NCBI RefSeq assembly: GCF_010672455.1
Contig: NZ_JAAHGO010000023.1
Span: 1-64,000 of the forward strand
Length of the DNA stretch: 64,000 bases
Direction: 5' to 3'
Source of the DNA: Okeania sp. SIO2C9
Lineage (GTDB): Bacteria > Cyanobacteriota > Cyanobacteriia > Cyanobacteriales > Microcoleaceae
In this document: positions 8,860 through 19,409 of the stretch, in pieces
How positions within the stretch are numbered: position 1 is the stretch's first letter
Layout of the letters: each line of letters opens with the position of its first letter
Notes under the pieces: generated by a model
The model's database searches: none
What the model saw: the letters and a program-made list of their open reading frames with translations, nothing else
What the model was told of the DNA's origin: nothing
Program-made: the position numbers and the translations under genes

Positions 8860-11571
8860 GTGGTAGTAGCAGCAGAGAATTTACTAACATCAGAAATCTT
8901 AAAACCTGCTCGTTACCTTGGTAATGAGTTGGGAGCTTTCCATAAACCTTGGGACAACCCTCAAGTCCGCTGGGTACTAACCTATCCAGAAGTTTATGAA
9001 GTAGGAGCTTCTAATTTAGGACATATAATTCTTTATAACATCTTAAACTCTCAACCAAGACAACTATGCGATCGCGCATATTTACCAGCTCCAGACTTAG
9101 CACAGAAATTACGAGCTACAGACACCCCACTATTTGCTGTTGAATCAAGGCGACCGCTCACTGACTTTGATATTCTAGGATTTAGCCTCAGTTATGAATT
9201 AGGAGCCACAAATATTTTAGAAATGCTAAGTTTAGCAGGTATTCCCCTAACTTGGCAAGAACGAAAATTAACCTCCCACTCTCCTCAAGCACAACAAACC
9301 TATCCCTTAATTTTTGCAGGAGGCCAAACAGCAACTTCAAACCCAGAACCTTATGCAGACTTTTTTGACTTTATTGCTTTAGGAGATGGAGAAGAGTTAC
9401 TACCAGAAATTGGACTAATCGTCGAACAAGGGAAAACTAATGGACTAACTAGAGAAGAATTACTCTTAGATTTAGCCCAAATTCCAGGGGTGTATGTGCC
9501 ACAATTTTATGAAATGGCTAAAGATGGCTCTGTATTCCCCATTCGTGAGGACGTGCCAAAAAGAATATTGCGCCGAGTGGCCGCACCTATGCCAGCTTAT
9601 TCTATAGGTTTAGTTCCTTATGTAGAAACAGTCCATGACCGACTGGTAATAGAAGTACGACGTGGTTGTACCAGAGGATGTCGCTTTTGTCAACCAGGTA
9701 TGTTGACTCGACCAGCAAGAGATGTAGACCCAGAAGAAATAGTAGATACTATCGAAAAGGGTTTGAGAGTTACCGGACATAATGAGTTTTCTTTACTTTC
9801 CCTAAGTTGTTCTGATTATCTGGCATTACCAGCAGTGGGCACTGAAATTAGAAACCGCCTCAAAGATGAAAATATTTCTCTATCTTTACCCAGTCAAAGA
9901 GTTGATAGATTTGATAAAAATATTGCCAATATTATAGGTGGTACGAGGCAAAGTAGTCTGACCTTTGCTCCAGAAGCAGGCACCCAAAGAATGCGGGACA
10001 TTATTAATAAGGGATTGACAAATGAAGAACTGTTGCGAGGAGTCAAAACCGCTTATGAACAAGGTTGGGATAAAGTTAAGCTCTATTTTATGATTGGTTT
10101 ACCTGGTGAAACTGATGCGGATGTGTTAGGTATTGCAGAAACAGTTAATTGGTTACAACAAGAGTGCAGAGCTAAAGGTCGCAAGAAACTACAGGTGACT
10201 CTGACAATTTCCAACTTTACTCCAAAACCTCATACACCTTTTCAGTGGCATTCTGTCTCAGTAGCTGAATTTGAACGTAAGCAAGAATTACTGAAGACAG
10301 AATTTAGAAGAATGAAAGGTGTAAAGGTAAATTATACCGATGTTCGTATCTCAGCAATGGAAGACTTTCTGGGTAGAGGCGATCGCCGTCTAGCATCTGT
10401 AATTCGCCGTGCTTGGGAACGAGGAGCAGGAATGGACTCTTGGTGGGAAAGTTTGGATAGAGCTTTTGCTGCATGGAGTGAAGCTATTGCAGAATCAGAC
10501 TTAAGTTGGAAATATCGCCAAGTAGAAAATGGTGAGTGGAATGTATTTAAAAATACAGAAAATTCTACTGAAATTAGTTCTGCTCAAAACTTATCATCTC
10601 TACTTGACCAACCTCTACCTTGGGACCATATAGAGACTGGAATTGATAAAAATTGGCTAAAAGAAGATTTGCATAGAGCTTTAGCAGCAATAACTGTTCC
10701 GGACTGCTTTTTTGCAACTTGTTCTCATTGTGGTGTATGTGGTCCAGATTTAGGTCATAATATTGTAGTTCCGCCTTTGCCTATTCCAGAATTTGATGGT
10801 CAGTTTGTGCCAAACCAGAATAAGGTACAACGTCTAAGAGTTTGGCTAGGAAAGTTGGGAGAAATGGCTTTGGTTAGTCATTTAGATTTAGCTCGACTAT
10901 TTGCTCGTGCAGTTCGTCGCAGCTCTATACCCATTGCTTTTACCGGAGGATATCATCCAAGTCCACGAATTATTCCGGCTAGTGCTTTATCTCTTGGAAC
11001 AACTAGCACAGGGGAAATTGTGGATTTTGAGTTGACAGAACCAATGGATGTGGTAGCATTTCAAAATAAACTGGGAGCTGCTTTACCAAAAGATATACCT
11101 ATATATAGGGTTGAAGAAATAGAGGTAAAGAGTCCTTCTGTATCTCAGATATTGGAGAAAGCAGAATATATTCTGAAGGTCCGGAAAATAGCTGAATCTT
11201 CAGAAAATTTAACAGAAGATTTCTACAATCAAAGAACAGAAGAAAAGCTAAATTGGCAAGGTTGGGTAGAGGCAATTAATAATAGTGAATCAATTCTGTG
11301 GGAACAAACCACAAAATCGGGTAAAGTAAAAGTTATTAACTTACGCGATCGCTTATTTGAGTTGGAGTTTATAGAGTACCCAACCACTGATATTTTTTCT
11401 TTAGAAACGAAATGGGATGCTAAAATAGATGGCATTATTCGTTATGTAGGAAGTTATCAGAATGATGGAACTTTACTACGACCACAACATATAATTTATA
11501 TGCTGGAACAAGTAAGCAAACAGGAATTTGAATTACTGCATTCTCACCGGAAAAAGTTATTTTTGAGGTGA
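8860..11571 (+). CDS. TIGR03960-family B12-binding-like radical SAM protein with DUF2344 C-terminus
   Basis: A 903-aa protein starting at GTG (MVVAAENLLTSEILKPARYLGNELG, the usual family N-terminus). The radical SAM 4Fe-4S motif is C270-x3-C274-x2-C277 in RRGCTRGCRFCQPG. The N-terminal third has the B12-binding-like fold pattern. From about residue 656 a DUF2344/TIGR03936 domain begins (RVWLGKLGEMALVSHLDLARLFARAVRRSSIPIAFTGGYHPSPRI). Family members sit next to rne in cyanobacteria, as here, and an RNA-modification role has been suggested from that context. The reaction is unknown. The GTG start fits the conserved N-terminus. Confidence 0.9.
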   Translation: MVVAAENLLTSEILKPARYLGNELGAFHKPWDNPQVRWVLTYPEVYEVGASNLGHIILYNILNSQPRQLCDRAYLPAPDLAQKLRATDTPLFAVESRRPLTDFDILGFSLSYELGATNILEMLSLAGIPLTWQERKLTSHSPQAQQTYPLIFAGGQTATSNPEPYADFFDFIALGDGEELLPEIGLIVEQGKTNGLTREELLLDLAQIPGVYVPQFYEMAKDGSVFPIREDVPKRILRRVAAPMPAYSIGLVPYVETVHDRLVIEVRRGCTRGCRFCQPGMLTRPARDVDPEEIVDTIEKGLRVTGHNEFSLLSLSCSDYLALPAVGTEIRNRLKDENISLSLPSQRVDRFDKNIANIIGGTRQSSLTFAPEAGTQRMRDIINKGLTNEELLRGVKTAYEQGWDKVKLYFMIGLPGETDADVLGIAETVNWLQQECRAKGRKKLQVTLTISNFTPKPHTPFQWHSVSVAEFERKQELLKTEFRRMKGVKVNYTDVRISAMEDFLGRGDRRLASVIRRAWERGAGMDSWWESLDRAFAAWSEAIAESDLSWKYRQVENGEWNVFKNTENSTEISSAQNLSSLLDQPLPWDHIETGIDKNWLKEDLHRALAAITVPDCFFATCSHCGVCGPDLGHNIVVPPLPIPEFDGQFVPNQNKVQRLRVWLGKLGEMALVSHLDLARLFARAVRRSSIPIAFTGGYHPSPRIIPASALSLGTTSTGEIVDFELTEPMDVVAFQNKLGAALPKDIPIYRVEEIEVKSPSVSQILEKAEYILKVRKIAESSENLTEDFYNQRTEEKLNWQGWVEAINNSESILWEQTTKSGKVKVINLRDRLFELEFIEYPTTDIFSLETKWDAKIDGIIRYVGSYQNDGTLLRPQHIIYMLEQVSKQEFELLHSHRKKLFLR

Positions 11572-13010
11572 TGTAAATTAAATAAGAATCTTATAGATAG
11601 GTTTTTGTTTGTAAGTGTCAGATTTGAAAAAATTACTCGAAAAAGGAGGAAAAAAGTCAGAAAGTATAAGCTTGAAAATAAATTTCATAAATAACATCAA
11701 TAAATGGAATTTTGGAAACCTTTACTATCTTACTTTGTACCTCTAAAAAATATTTGTTACCGAGATTAACTAATGAATTTATCTACCCTCCACTGTAGAG
11801 TTGACAGCAAAAATGTACCAGATAATTTATGACTAGCAAAGCTGACATAATGTATTTTTTTTGGTAGTGAAAAGTTCAGAAAGTTAATTCAAATTACAAA
11901 AATGTGAATCGAAAGCAATATAATTTTAGATTAATGTGGAAATGTATCTTCATAAACTTCAATAGTATGTAGATTTCAAAACTTTGACAAAAAAAATGTC
12001 AAATTGTGTCTCAAATAATAATTGATGACGCTGTTCATCTAAGGAAGATTTAAATAAAATAATGTGGAATTTAAATATTACAGCTTGATTAGTTGCAATA
12101 ACCTATCCTGACAATAAAATTTAATTTATCTAGTTCTAAGTAAGTTCCTAAAAAATTAAATATTTTAAACTATAGCGCTATGCGCTAGGGAATAGGGAAC
12201 AGCAAACTGTAAAATGGTTTTAGGATTGAAAAATGTACTGACCAATTCTTGTAGTGCTATATTGAATAGAACAGATCGAAAAATGAAGATTTGTAAAAAA
12301 ATTGGATGATTTTTAGTGTTAAGAATTGAAAATACCGTAATATATAATAATTTGGTGGAACTATTCAAATTGGTAAGGGTAAACTGAAGCTTAACATACT
12401 CCCCGGCGTAAACGCGCGAGGATTCTCCTGAAACCAGGATTCTTAGTTTGCTGACGCAAGGCTACGCCAACAATGAGTCCACTTAAATGAAACACCTTGC
12501 GACATCTAATCCAGAGATGGTTCTCTCCCCAAGGGTTTGCTCTATTCTAAGAACCTGTTCCCCTATGACCTACGGTACAGTTCAAACCTTAAAAAAACTT
12601 TGGTGTTCTGGTACTTGTTGCTTAGAGCAATTCCTAAGTACAAGCATTACTGTACAAAACCCCATAACTCTTCTCTTGGTCAGCATTTCCTTGCGTCTGA
12701 CGGCGACGCGGGGTCTGACCGCAGTTTTCAAGGTTCAAACGCTACAATTTACGTAGCTATAGGTTTTTAGAGCAGTTGAATACCTGATCCGCTTTTTTTA
12801 GCATAGCACAAAGTCCCCCTAAAAGAGGGAGGCTTTAAACCCAATTTTTCGGTAAACTACTCAACACCAGACCAAGCATTATCAAAAAAAAAGAAGAAAA
12901 GTTCACACAAGCATTGTAGTAAATATTCAAGATTACAAATAACCTAAATAACACCAAAGGTGACTTACATCTATAGCGCCACATTTTTATAAAGCAATTG
13001 AGGAAATTGA
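11572..13010. other. 1.4-kb spacer and probable rne leader
   Basis: No protein gene was recognised. The last 200 bases before rne may be a long 5' leader; RNase E genes are commonly autoregulated through such leaders, but no specific structure was proven here. At 12800-12850 lies an inverted copy of the GGGTTTAAAGCCTCCCC repeat also seen at 2776. The IS605-type end at 12398-12780 is listed separately. Two rightward ORFs (12487-12756, 12537-12770) fall inside that remnant. Confidence 0.5.
12398..12780 (-). mobile_element. IS200/IS605-type right-end remnant
   Basis: Read on the minus strand, this region ends in GGAGAATCCTCGCG...CGGGGAGTATG. That is the same stem-loop layout as the sequence directly after the tnpB pseudogene at 32630-32662 (AAGAATCTCCG...CGGGGAGTATC). 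The 340 bp on the transposase-proximal side keep no TnpB frame. It is probably a solo end or a non-autonomous derivative. In TnpB systems the guide RNA derives from this right-end region, so it could still be transcribed; that is inference. Confidence 0.55.
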
Positions 13011-15077
13011 ATGCCAAAGCAAATAATTATTGCCGAGCAACATAGAATTGCTGCGGTATTTTCTGAAGACCAAATACAAGAACTTGTCGTTGCTACAGGT
13101 AGCCATCAAGTTAGTGATATATACCTAGGAGTTGTAGAAAATGTACTACCTGGGATAGATGCAGCATTTGTAAATATTGGAGACCCCGAACGCAACGGAT
13201 TTATTCATGTTAGCGACCTAGGGCCATTAAGATTAAAACGGTCTTCCGGTGCAATAACAGAACTACTGACACCCCAACAAAAAGTCCTAGTGCAAGTGAT
13301 GAAAGAACCCACTGGTACAAAAGGACCACGCTTAACAGGCAACATAACTCTACCAGGCCGCTATTTAGTCCTCATGCCTTATGGACGGGGAGTCAACCTA
13401 TCCCGACGTATTCGTTCTGAAAACGAAAGAAATCGCCTCAGAGCATTAGCGATTTTAATCAAACCAGCAGGTATGGGACTATTAGTCCGTACTGAAGCAG
13501 AAGGAATGGAAGAAGAAGCAATTCTAGAAGATTTAGAACTGTTGCAAAAACAGTGGGAAACAATCCAAATGGAGGGCAACTCCAACAGAGCACCTGCACT
13601 ACTAAATCGTGATAGTGACTTTATTCAAAGAGTGCTGCGAGATATGTATAGCACAGATGTAAATCGGATTGTAGTAGACTCTAGTGAAGCAGTGAAGCGA
13701 GTCAAAAAACACCTGCTTAACTGGAGCGGGGGCAAACCACTACAAGTTTTAATAGACTATCATAGCGATCGTATCCCTATCCTAGAATATTTCCGGGTTA
13801 ATGCAGCCATTCGAGAAGCTCTTAGACCTAGAGTCGACTTACCCTCTGGTGGTTACATTATTATTCAACCGACTGAAGCATTAACCGTGATAGATGTCAA
13901 CTCCGGTTCTTTCACACGCTCCGCTACAGCTAGGGAAACAGTACTTTGGACAAATTGTGAAGCAGCTACAGAAATAGCCCGTCAGCTACGCCTGCGTAAT
14001 ATTGCTGGGGTCATTATTGTGGACTTTATTGATATGGACTCACGGCGAGACCAATTGCAAGTTCTTGAACACTTTAATCAAGTTCTCAAAGCTGATAAAG
14101 CAAGACCTCAAATAGCTCAGTTATCAGAATTGGGGTTAGTTGAGTTGACTCGTAAACGCCAAGGTCAAAATGTATATGAACTTTTTGGTCACACTTGTCC
14201 TAGCTGTAATGGATTGGGACATTTAGTTCGTTTACCAGGCGAATCAGAAATTCCCATGGAGGAAGTTAATTTGCCTGTGGTTAGTCGTACCCCAGAGGTC
14301 GAAGAAACTATGAGACCAACTATTGCTCCTCCAACTTTGGTAACAGCAACTCAAACTTCTACTGGGGAGACTACACAAGGATATCAAGAAGTAGAGTCTA
14401 CTCATCATTCCTCAGATTTAGAATTGTTGAATCACCCTAGTTATCAAGAATCTAACCGACGGCGACGACGGCGACGAGTAGGAGTCGGTGAAACAATGCA
14501 AGATGAATCATTAGAATTGCAAGAAAGAGAAATGGGCACAGAGATGGAATATCCTATGCTTTCAGAAGGATATCCACTAACAACACCCAATAGACGTCCG
14601 GGAAGAGAGATAATTAGACCTATTACTGAACCTCCAGAAATAGTGACAGTAGAAATGACACCTGATGAGCAGGATGTCTATGCTTTGATGGGTATTTCTC
14701 CAATAACTCTTTTAGAAGAGGGAACAGTTAAAAATTCCAAATCAGTCATTATTTCTATTCAGGAACCTGGGGATAATAGTATTAGAGAAACAACAGAAAA
14801 AAAAGAAGATGTTGACCTTGAGTCAGTAGTAGAGTACGAAGAGGAGAATAACGATGAAGATCCACAATTAGAAGATCCACAATTAGAGGAGGTTGACTCA
14901 TCAATGTCTTTAGAGGAAGAGGATCAAATTAATTTTGATAGTGAAGATGAACATGGTCAGTACGAGGCAGAATTGAGTGATTCAGATGTCGATCTAAGTT
15001 CAGATAGCAATGACTCTGATGACTCAGGGCCAATTCGCCGTCGTCGTCGTCGTTCTTCAGCAGCTACAGAAGAATAA
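13011..15077 (+). CDS. rne: Ribonuclease E/G
   Basis: A 688-aa cyanobacterial RNase E, the endonuclease that initiates mRNA decay and rRNA/tRNA processing. The S1 domain lies near residues 37-110 (DIYLGVVENVLPGIDAAFVNIG). Catalytic metal ligands are D295 (VIDVNSGSF) and D338 (VDFIDM). The Zn-link is C396-x2-C399 (CPSCNG). The non-catalytic tail is acidic and carries two arginine runs: RRRRRR near residue 483 and the C-terminal RRRRRRSSA. The latter matches the short cyanobacterial motif reported to bind polynucleotide phosphorylase. It is preceded by the radical SAM gene and followed by rnhB, a conserved cyanobacterial order, although repeats now separate the three. Confidence 0.97.
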   Translation: MPKQIIIAEQHRIAAVFSEDQIQELVVATGSHQVSDIYLGVVENVLPGIDAAFVNIGDPERNGFIHVSDLGPLRLKRSSGAITELLTPQQKVLVQVMKEPTGTKGPRLTGNITLPGRYLVLMPYGRGVNLSRRIRSENERNRLRALAILIKPAGMGLLVRTEAEGMEEEAILEDLELLQKQWETIQMEGNSNRAPALLNRDSDFIQRVLRDMYSTDVNRIVVDSSEAVKRVKKHLLNWSGGKPLQVLIDYHSDRIPILEYFRVNAAIREALRPRVDLPSGGYIIIQPTEALTVIDVNSGSFTRSATARETVLWTNCEAATEIARQLRLRNIAGVIIVDFIDMDSRRDQLQVLEHFNQVLKADKARPQIAQLSELGLVELTRKRQGQNVYELFGHTCPSCNGLGHLVRLPGESEIPMEEVNLPVVSRTPEVEETMRPTIAPPTLVTATQTSTGETTQGYQEVESTHHSSDLELLNHPSYQESNRRRRRRRVGVGETMQDESLELQEREMGTEMEYPMLSEGYPLTTPNRRPGREIIRPITEPPEIVTVEMTPDEQDVYALMGISPITLLEEGTVKNSKSVIISIQEPGDNSIRETTEKKEDVDLESVVEYEEENNDEDPQLEDPQLEEVDSSMSLEEEDQINFDSEDEHGQYEAELSDSDVDLSSDSNDSDDSGPIRRRRRRSSAATEE

Positions 15078-15133
15078 ACAGAATTTATATTCATAGCAGG
15101 TAAAAGGGAACAGTTTTTAACAACTAATAATTA

Positions 15134-15394
15134 GGGTTTGCTTATAGAAAGTATTTTTGCTGGGGTATGGGGTATGGGGTATGGGGTAGGCAGTAGGCAG
15201 TAGTTAGGACGTAGAATAAATGGGAATTACAGAGTCAGTGGCCAAAATGATAGTAAGAGTGATTTTTCGGCTGCGTGCTTCGGTGAAAATCCTCACTTTT
15301 TTAACCTGAGCTTCTCAAAAGCTCATACTTTTTCCAGACATAAATTGCCTAAAAGCAATATCAGTCAATGCTTTGATCTTTAATCAGCAAGCCC
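15134..15394 (-). mobile_element. MITE family 1, copy C (reverse orientation)
   Basis: A 261-bp element with termini GGGTTTGCTT and CAGCAAGCCC, flanked by direct TAATTA repeats (15128-15133, 15395-15400). Relative to the other copies it is inverted. It carries GGGGTAT and GTAGGCA heptamer runs at 15161-15205. It sits 60 bp after the rne stop. Confidence 0.85.
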
Positions 15395-15400
15395 TAATTA

Positions 15401-15736
15401 ATAATTAATAATTACTTCTCCTTGAAAAGAAAAAGATTGACGCAGAGCGTGAAAATTTTTCTCCTTTAAAGGAGAGTAAAATCTTTTCTCTGTCTCAGGT
15501 TCATCATCAATCTCTGTCAAACACCAACTCGTTCCTTGCTATATCTATAACCTCAGTTCTGTAATACCAATGTGAAAAAAAATGCTACGCTTAAGTGAAA
15601 CTTCAATTATTAAGTAATTAACATATAATGAATAATTTTTTGATAATTATTAACCAGTTATTGTTAATTATTCCCATGTTTACTTCTCCCCCACTCCCCT
15701 ACTCCCCCACTCCCCCACTCCCCTAGTCAAGAATAA
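15401..15736. other. Spacer upstream of rnhB
   Basis: It contains a short palindromic repeat around TCTCCTTTAAAGGAGA (about 15460-15475) and a CCCCCACT-type heptamer run at about 15689-15725, immediately before the rnhB start. No gene was seen. Confidence 0.45.
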
Positions 15737-16381
15737 ATGGTATACCCTATAGAGCTAATTAAGTCTACATCTTTACCTCTCACTGCTGGTGTGGATGAAG
15801 TGGGACGTGGAGCATTATTTGGACCTGTAGTGGCAGCAGCAGTAATTTTGCCAGAAAAAGTTTTGGATGACTTGGCATCCCCCCTAGCTTCCCTTAATAA
15901 GGGAGGCGAAATAATAGATAGTAAAAAATTAACACAAAAGCGTCGTTGTCATTTGGCTAGTCAGATTCAAACTATAGCTTTGGACTGTCAAATTGGTATA
16001 GCTTCCGTGCGCGAGATTGACCGTTTGAATATTTTACAAGCTTCTCTATTGGCTATGAAGCGAGCTGTTCTCAGGTTGGAGTATCGGCCAAGTTTGGTTT
16101 TGGTTGATGGGAATCAGCAAATTAAAGATTTATCTATACCTCAGAAGGTCATTGTTAAGGGAGATAGTAAATGTTTGGCGATCGCTGCTGCAAGTATTGT
16201 GGCTAAAGTTTGGCGAGACACATTAATTATACGTCTGGCAAAGAAGTATCCTGTTTATGACTTGACTAATAACAAAGGTTATGGTACAAAAAAGCACAAG
16301 CAAGGAATATTAAATTATGGGCGATCGCCTCAACACCGTATGTCATTTAGTCCTTGCCAGCTTTCCCTATTTACTATTTAG
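15737..16381 (+). CDS. rnhB: Ribonuclease HII
   Basis: A 214-aa RNase HII, which removes ribonucleotides and RNA primers from DNA. The catalytic DE pair is in AGVDEVGRGALFGPVVAAAVIL. The other acidic residues lie in LVDGNQ and the family segment KGDSKCLAIAAASIVAKVWRD. The C-terminus has the GYGTKKH motif followed by HRMSFSPCQ. An insert of about 20 residues after VILPEKV (ASPLASLNKGGEIID) looks like read-through of a short repeat. The stop codon TAG is formed by the last bases of a MITE target duplication plus the first G of MITE copy D. Confidence 0.95.
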   Translation: MVYPIELIKSTSLPLTAGVDEVGRGALFGPVVAAAVILPEKVLDDLASPLASLNKGGEIIDSKKLTQKRRCHLASQIQTIALDCQIGIASVREIDRLNILQASLLAMKRAVLRLEYRPSLVLVDGNQQIKDLSIPQKVIVKGDSKCLAIAAASIVAKVWRDTLIIRLAKKYPVYDLTNNKGYGTKKHKQGILNYGRSPQHRMSFSPCQLSLFTI

Positions 16382-16659
16382 GGTTTGCTGATTAATTCTC
16401 AAAGTATTGATAAATAAAGGCTAAAGCCTTTTTGGGGTTCAAGGGGGTGCCAGCTTTTCGGTGCAAAAAGCTCATGCATGCTAGTATTTTCGGCTGACTA
16501 TGGTAGAAAAATCCCAAATTGACAAAACTTAGCTCCTACCTCCTCGCTCCCAAGCCATTTCTTCTGTCTTCCCCTCCAGGGAGGGGGAGGGGCGAGGGGT
16601 GGGTTGTCTCCTGTCTCCTGTCTCCTACCTCAGTAAAAAGACTTTATGAGCGCAAACCC
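16381..16659 (+). mobile_element. MITE family 1, copy D (abuts rnhB stop)
   Basis: A 279-bp element with termini GGGTTTGCTG and GCGCAAACCC, flanked by direct TATTTA repeats (16375-16380, 16660-16665). TATTTA is not palindromic, so this copy shows that the flanks are true direct target duplications. The uninterrupted site would read ATTTAG too, so insertion preserved the rnhB stop. It contains a TCCTGTC run at 16612-16634. Confidence 0.88.
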
Positions 16660-16665
16660 TATTTA

Positions 16666-17714
16666 GTTCTAGAAATTATACACAACTAAAGCAAACATCA
16701 AGTCCCCCAGCATTTTTCTGGATAAATTTAATTTCACCTTCTTCAATGGCCTTTTGAATAGCTGTAGCTTTTTGAGTTTAATTTCTATTCTGGCAAAGTT
16801 TGAGCATTTTTTCCAAAGCAACATTTAAGAGTGGTTATTCCACTACTAATATAGGTCTTGCTACATTGCCTGATGAAAAATAAATTGTTATCAAGATACA
16901 ATAATCAAGGAGATAGAGTCTTCAAAAATTTAAACAATAACGAACGACAGCAAATAGGAAAAAACCTATTTTAAGGGAATAGCAAATCAAAAAATTCAAG
17001 AAAAGATTAGATTTAAGACTATCACATGGTGGTATTTATTAAGAGTAATAAAGTTGCTCGTTGCATACAAAAAGTAAAGAATAATTGAAAAAATTGGGCA
17101 TTAAAAGGGGATAATGATTTTGAAAATCATATTTACCACGTCAATTTTTTACATAAAAAGTAGCACAAATATCAGTGTGTTATCGGTATTTATAGTCTAT
17201 AAATAATCATAATTTAACTGATACGGAAGCCAAATTAAATTGAATAAATCAAGCATAAATATTTGATGGAGTCAGATAATTAGCCAGGGTGATTCCCTAC
17301 TGACTAATGTACATCGCCAATCCGACTGCTCCCCTAAATGACTACTGACTACTTGCCATTTATACTAAGTTTTGAAGTGCGGAATGTAGGTTAAAAATTT
17401 TAGACAAAATAGATGGTAAAATTTGAATCAAAAAGTCTCAATAAAGTGATGGTTAAAATTCAAAAAAAATTGTAAATAGAGGTAAGTAAAGATACAATAA
17501 AAAGAATTATCAAAAAGCTGAATATGAAATGGAAAATAATTAATATAGGAATAAGTAAGACTCCTAATCAATAGGAATAATCAGAAATAATAACTTTGAA
17601 AAGTTGCTAAAGATTAATGAAATTTCAGGAATCAGGGAAAAAGGGAAGATATGATTTAACGCAAAATAAATAAAGCGCGTCTATACTAAAAATCAGTATC
17701 AAGAAAAGAATACG
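16666..17714. other. 1-kb spacer before the protease gene
   Basis: AT-rich DNA with no recognised gene on either strand and no clear repeat. The protease promoter is presumably in its right part. Confidence 0.4.
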
Positions 17715-19409
17715 ATGATTGGTCCTAGTTCTGATGGTTTCTCTTATTTATTAGATAACAATCCTAATAACTTTACTGTATCCGTAAATTTACTGACTCC
17801 ATACCCAGAAGGTCTACAAGCTCTAGATGGTAATGATACAGTAATAGGCTCATCAAATCCTGAACTAATTAATGGTAATAAAGGCAACGATAACATATTT
17901 GGTGGGGGTGGTTCGGATACTTTACGAGGAGGTAGAGATAATGATTTGATTTATGCTAATCAAGGTAACGATCTAATTTATGGAGAAATTGGTAACGATA
18001 CAATTTATGGAGAAATTGGTAACGATACAATTTTTGGGGGTAAAGAAAACGATCTTTTATTAGGTGAAGATGGTAACGATCTAATATCTGGAGATTTAGG
18101 AAGAGATACATTAATTGGAGGAGCAGGCAATGACACATTTGTGCTACGAGAACCTGAAAATAATAGTATAGATACGGCAGATATTATTGATGATTTTGAT
18201 GCTAATTTTGACAGAATAAAAATACCAGAAAACTTAACAGAAAATGACATCTTATTAACGGCAGATTCTTTATCGGGGGATACATTAATTCAGGTTCAGA
18301 CAAATGGTTTAATTTTAGCAAGAGTTAAAGCAATATCTGACACACAACTTGTTGAAAGTCGTTTAATTTTTGGGAATAGTATAAGTATAAATGGAGTTCC
18401 ACAAACAGCTAGTTCTATACAATCAAGCTTTAACAGTACTTTTGGATATGGTTTAGTTGATGCCTCAGCAGCAGTGGCCAATGCTATTGGAGCTGCCCCT
18501 TTTCCAGATATTCCAGATATTGGCGGAAATCAGTGGGGACTAGATTTAGTCAAAGCACCAGAAGTTTGGAATCAAGGTTTTCAGGGAGAGGGTATTGTAG
18601 TAGCTGTCATTGATAGTGGTGTGGATAATACCCATCCTGAATTAACAGGCCAAATGTGGAGTAATAGTGGTGAGATTCCCAACAATGGTATTGATGATGA
18701 TGATAATGGTTATATAGATGATACCTGGGGTTGGGATTTTGTCAATAATGACAATGACCCAAGGGATGAAGAAAGTCATGGAACTCATATCGCAGGTACA
18801 ATTGCTGCGAAGAGAGATGGAGTAGGAACAACTGGAGTAGCTCCAAATGCTAAAATTATGTCTCTCCGGGTACTAAATGATGAAGGAGTCGGTAGAGTTA
18901 GCGATGGAATATCAGCTATTCTCTATGCTGTTGACAATGGAGCAGATGTAATTAACTTTAGTTCTGGTGGGAGAAATTTAGTTAGGAACGAACTTGATGC
19001 TATTCGTTATGCTGCCGATCAAGGTGTTGTATTTGTTTCTGCGGCAGGTAATGGTGGTTTAAGTAGTCCTGATTATCCAGCAAGATTAGCTAATGAATAT
19101 GGAATTGCAGTTGGGTCAGTAGATCGAAATGCCAGGTTTTCTTCTTTCTCTAATAAAGCTGGAGGTGAACTGGATTATGTCGTAGCCCCAGGAGGAGATG
19201 GTTTTCCTGAAGATGCAGGAGATATTTATGGACCTGTAGTTCCTTCAATAACAGGTAACTTATATAGTTTCTTTGCTGGTACTTCTATGGCAACACCCCA
19301 TGTTGCAGGTGTAGCAGCTTTAATTAAACAAGCTAATCCTAGTTTATCTGCTGAGGCAATTGAGAATATAATTATTGATACTGCTAATTCTACGACTGTT
19401 AGTGTTTGA
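17715..19409 (+). CDS. RTX-repeat subtilisin-like serine protease (secreted)
   Basis: A 564-aa protein. Residues about 38-145 are RTX calcium-binding nonapeptides (GGxGxDxLx type, e.g. GNDTIYGEIGNDTIFGG), typical of type I-secreted proteins, followed by a linker. Residues about 285-560 form an S8 peptidase domain with the full triad: D300 (VIDSGVD), H355 (SHGTHIAGT) and S524 (GTSMATPHVAG). There is no Sec signal peptide, which fits type I export, but RTX repeats usually lie C-terminal. Here they are N-terminal and the protein ends right after the protease domain. It could be a rearranged or C-terminally shortened member. A substrate cannot be inferred. Confidence 0.88.
   Translation: MIGPSSDGFSYLLDNNPNNFTVSVNLLTPYPEGLQALDGNDTVIGSSNPELINGNKGNDNIFGGGGSDTLRGGRDNDLIYANQGNDLIYGEIGNDTIYGEIGNDTIFGGKENDLLLGEDGNDLISGDLGRDTLIGGAGNDTFVLREPENNSIDTADIIDDFDANFDRIKIPENLTENDILLTADSLSGDTLIQVQTNGLILARVKAISDTQLVESRLIFGNSISINGVPQTASSIQSSFNSTFGYGLVDASAAVANAIGAAPFPDIPDIGGNQWGLDLVKAPEVWNQGFQGEGIVVAVIDSGVDNTHPELTGQMWSNSGEIPNNGIDDDDNGYIDDTWGWDFVNNDNDPRDEESHGTHIAGTIAAKRDGVGTTGVAPNAKIMSLRVLNDEGVGRVSDGISAILYAVDNGADVINFSSGGRNLVRNELDAIRYAADQGVVFVSAAGNGGLSSPDYPARLANEYGIAVGSVDRNARFSSFSNKAGGELDYVVAPGGDGFPEDAGDIYGPVVPSITGNLYSFFAGTSMATPHVAGVAALIKQANPSLSAEAIENIIIDTANSTTVSV

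Noticed and set aside
12487-12770. Two overlapping rightward ORFs
   Set aside because: They lie inside an IS605-type right-end remnant in overlapping frames and resemble no protein I recognise.
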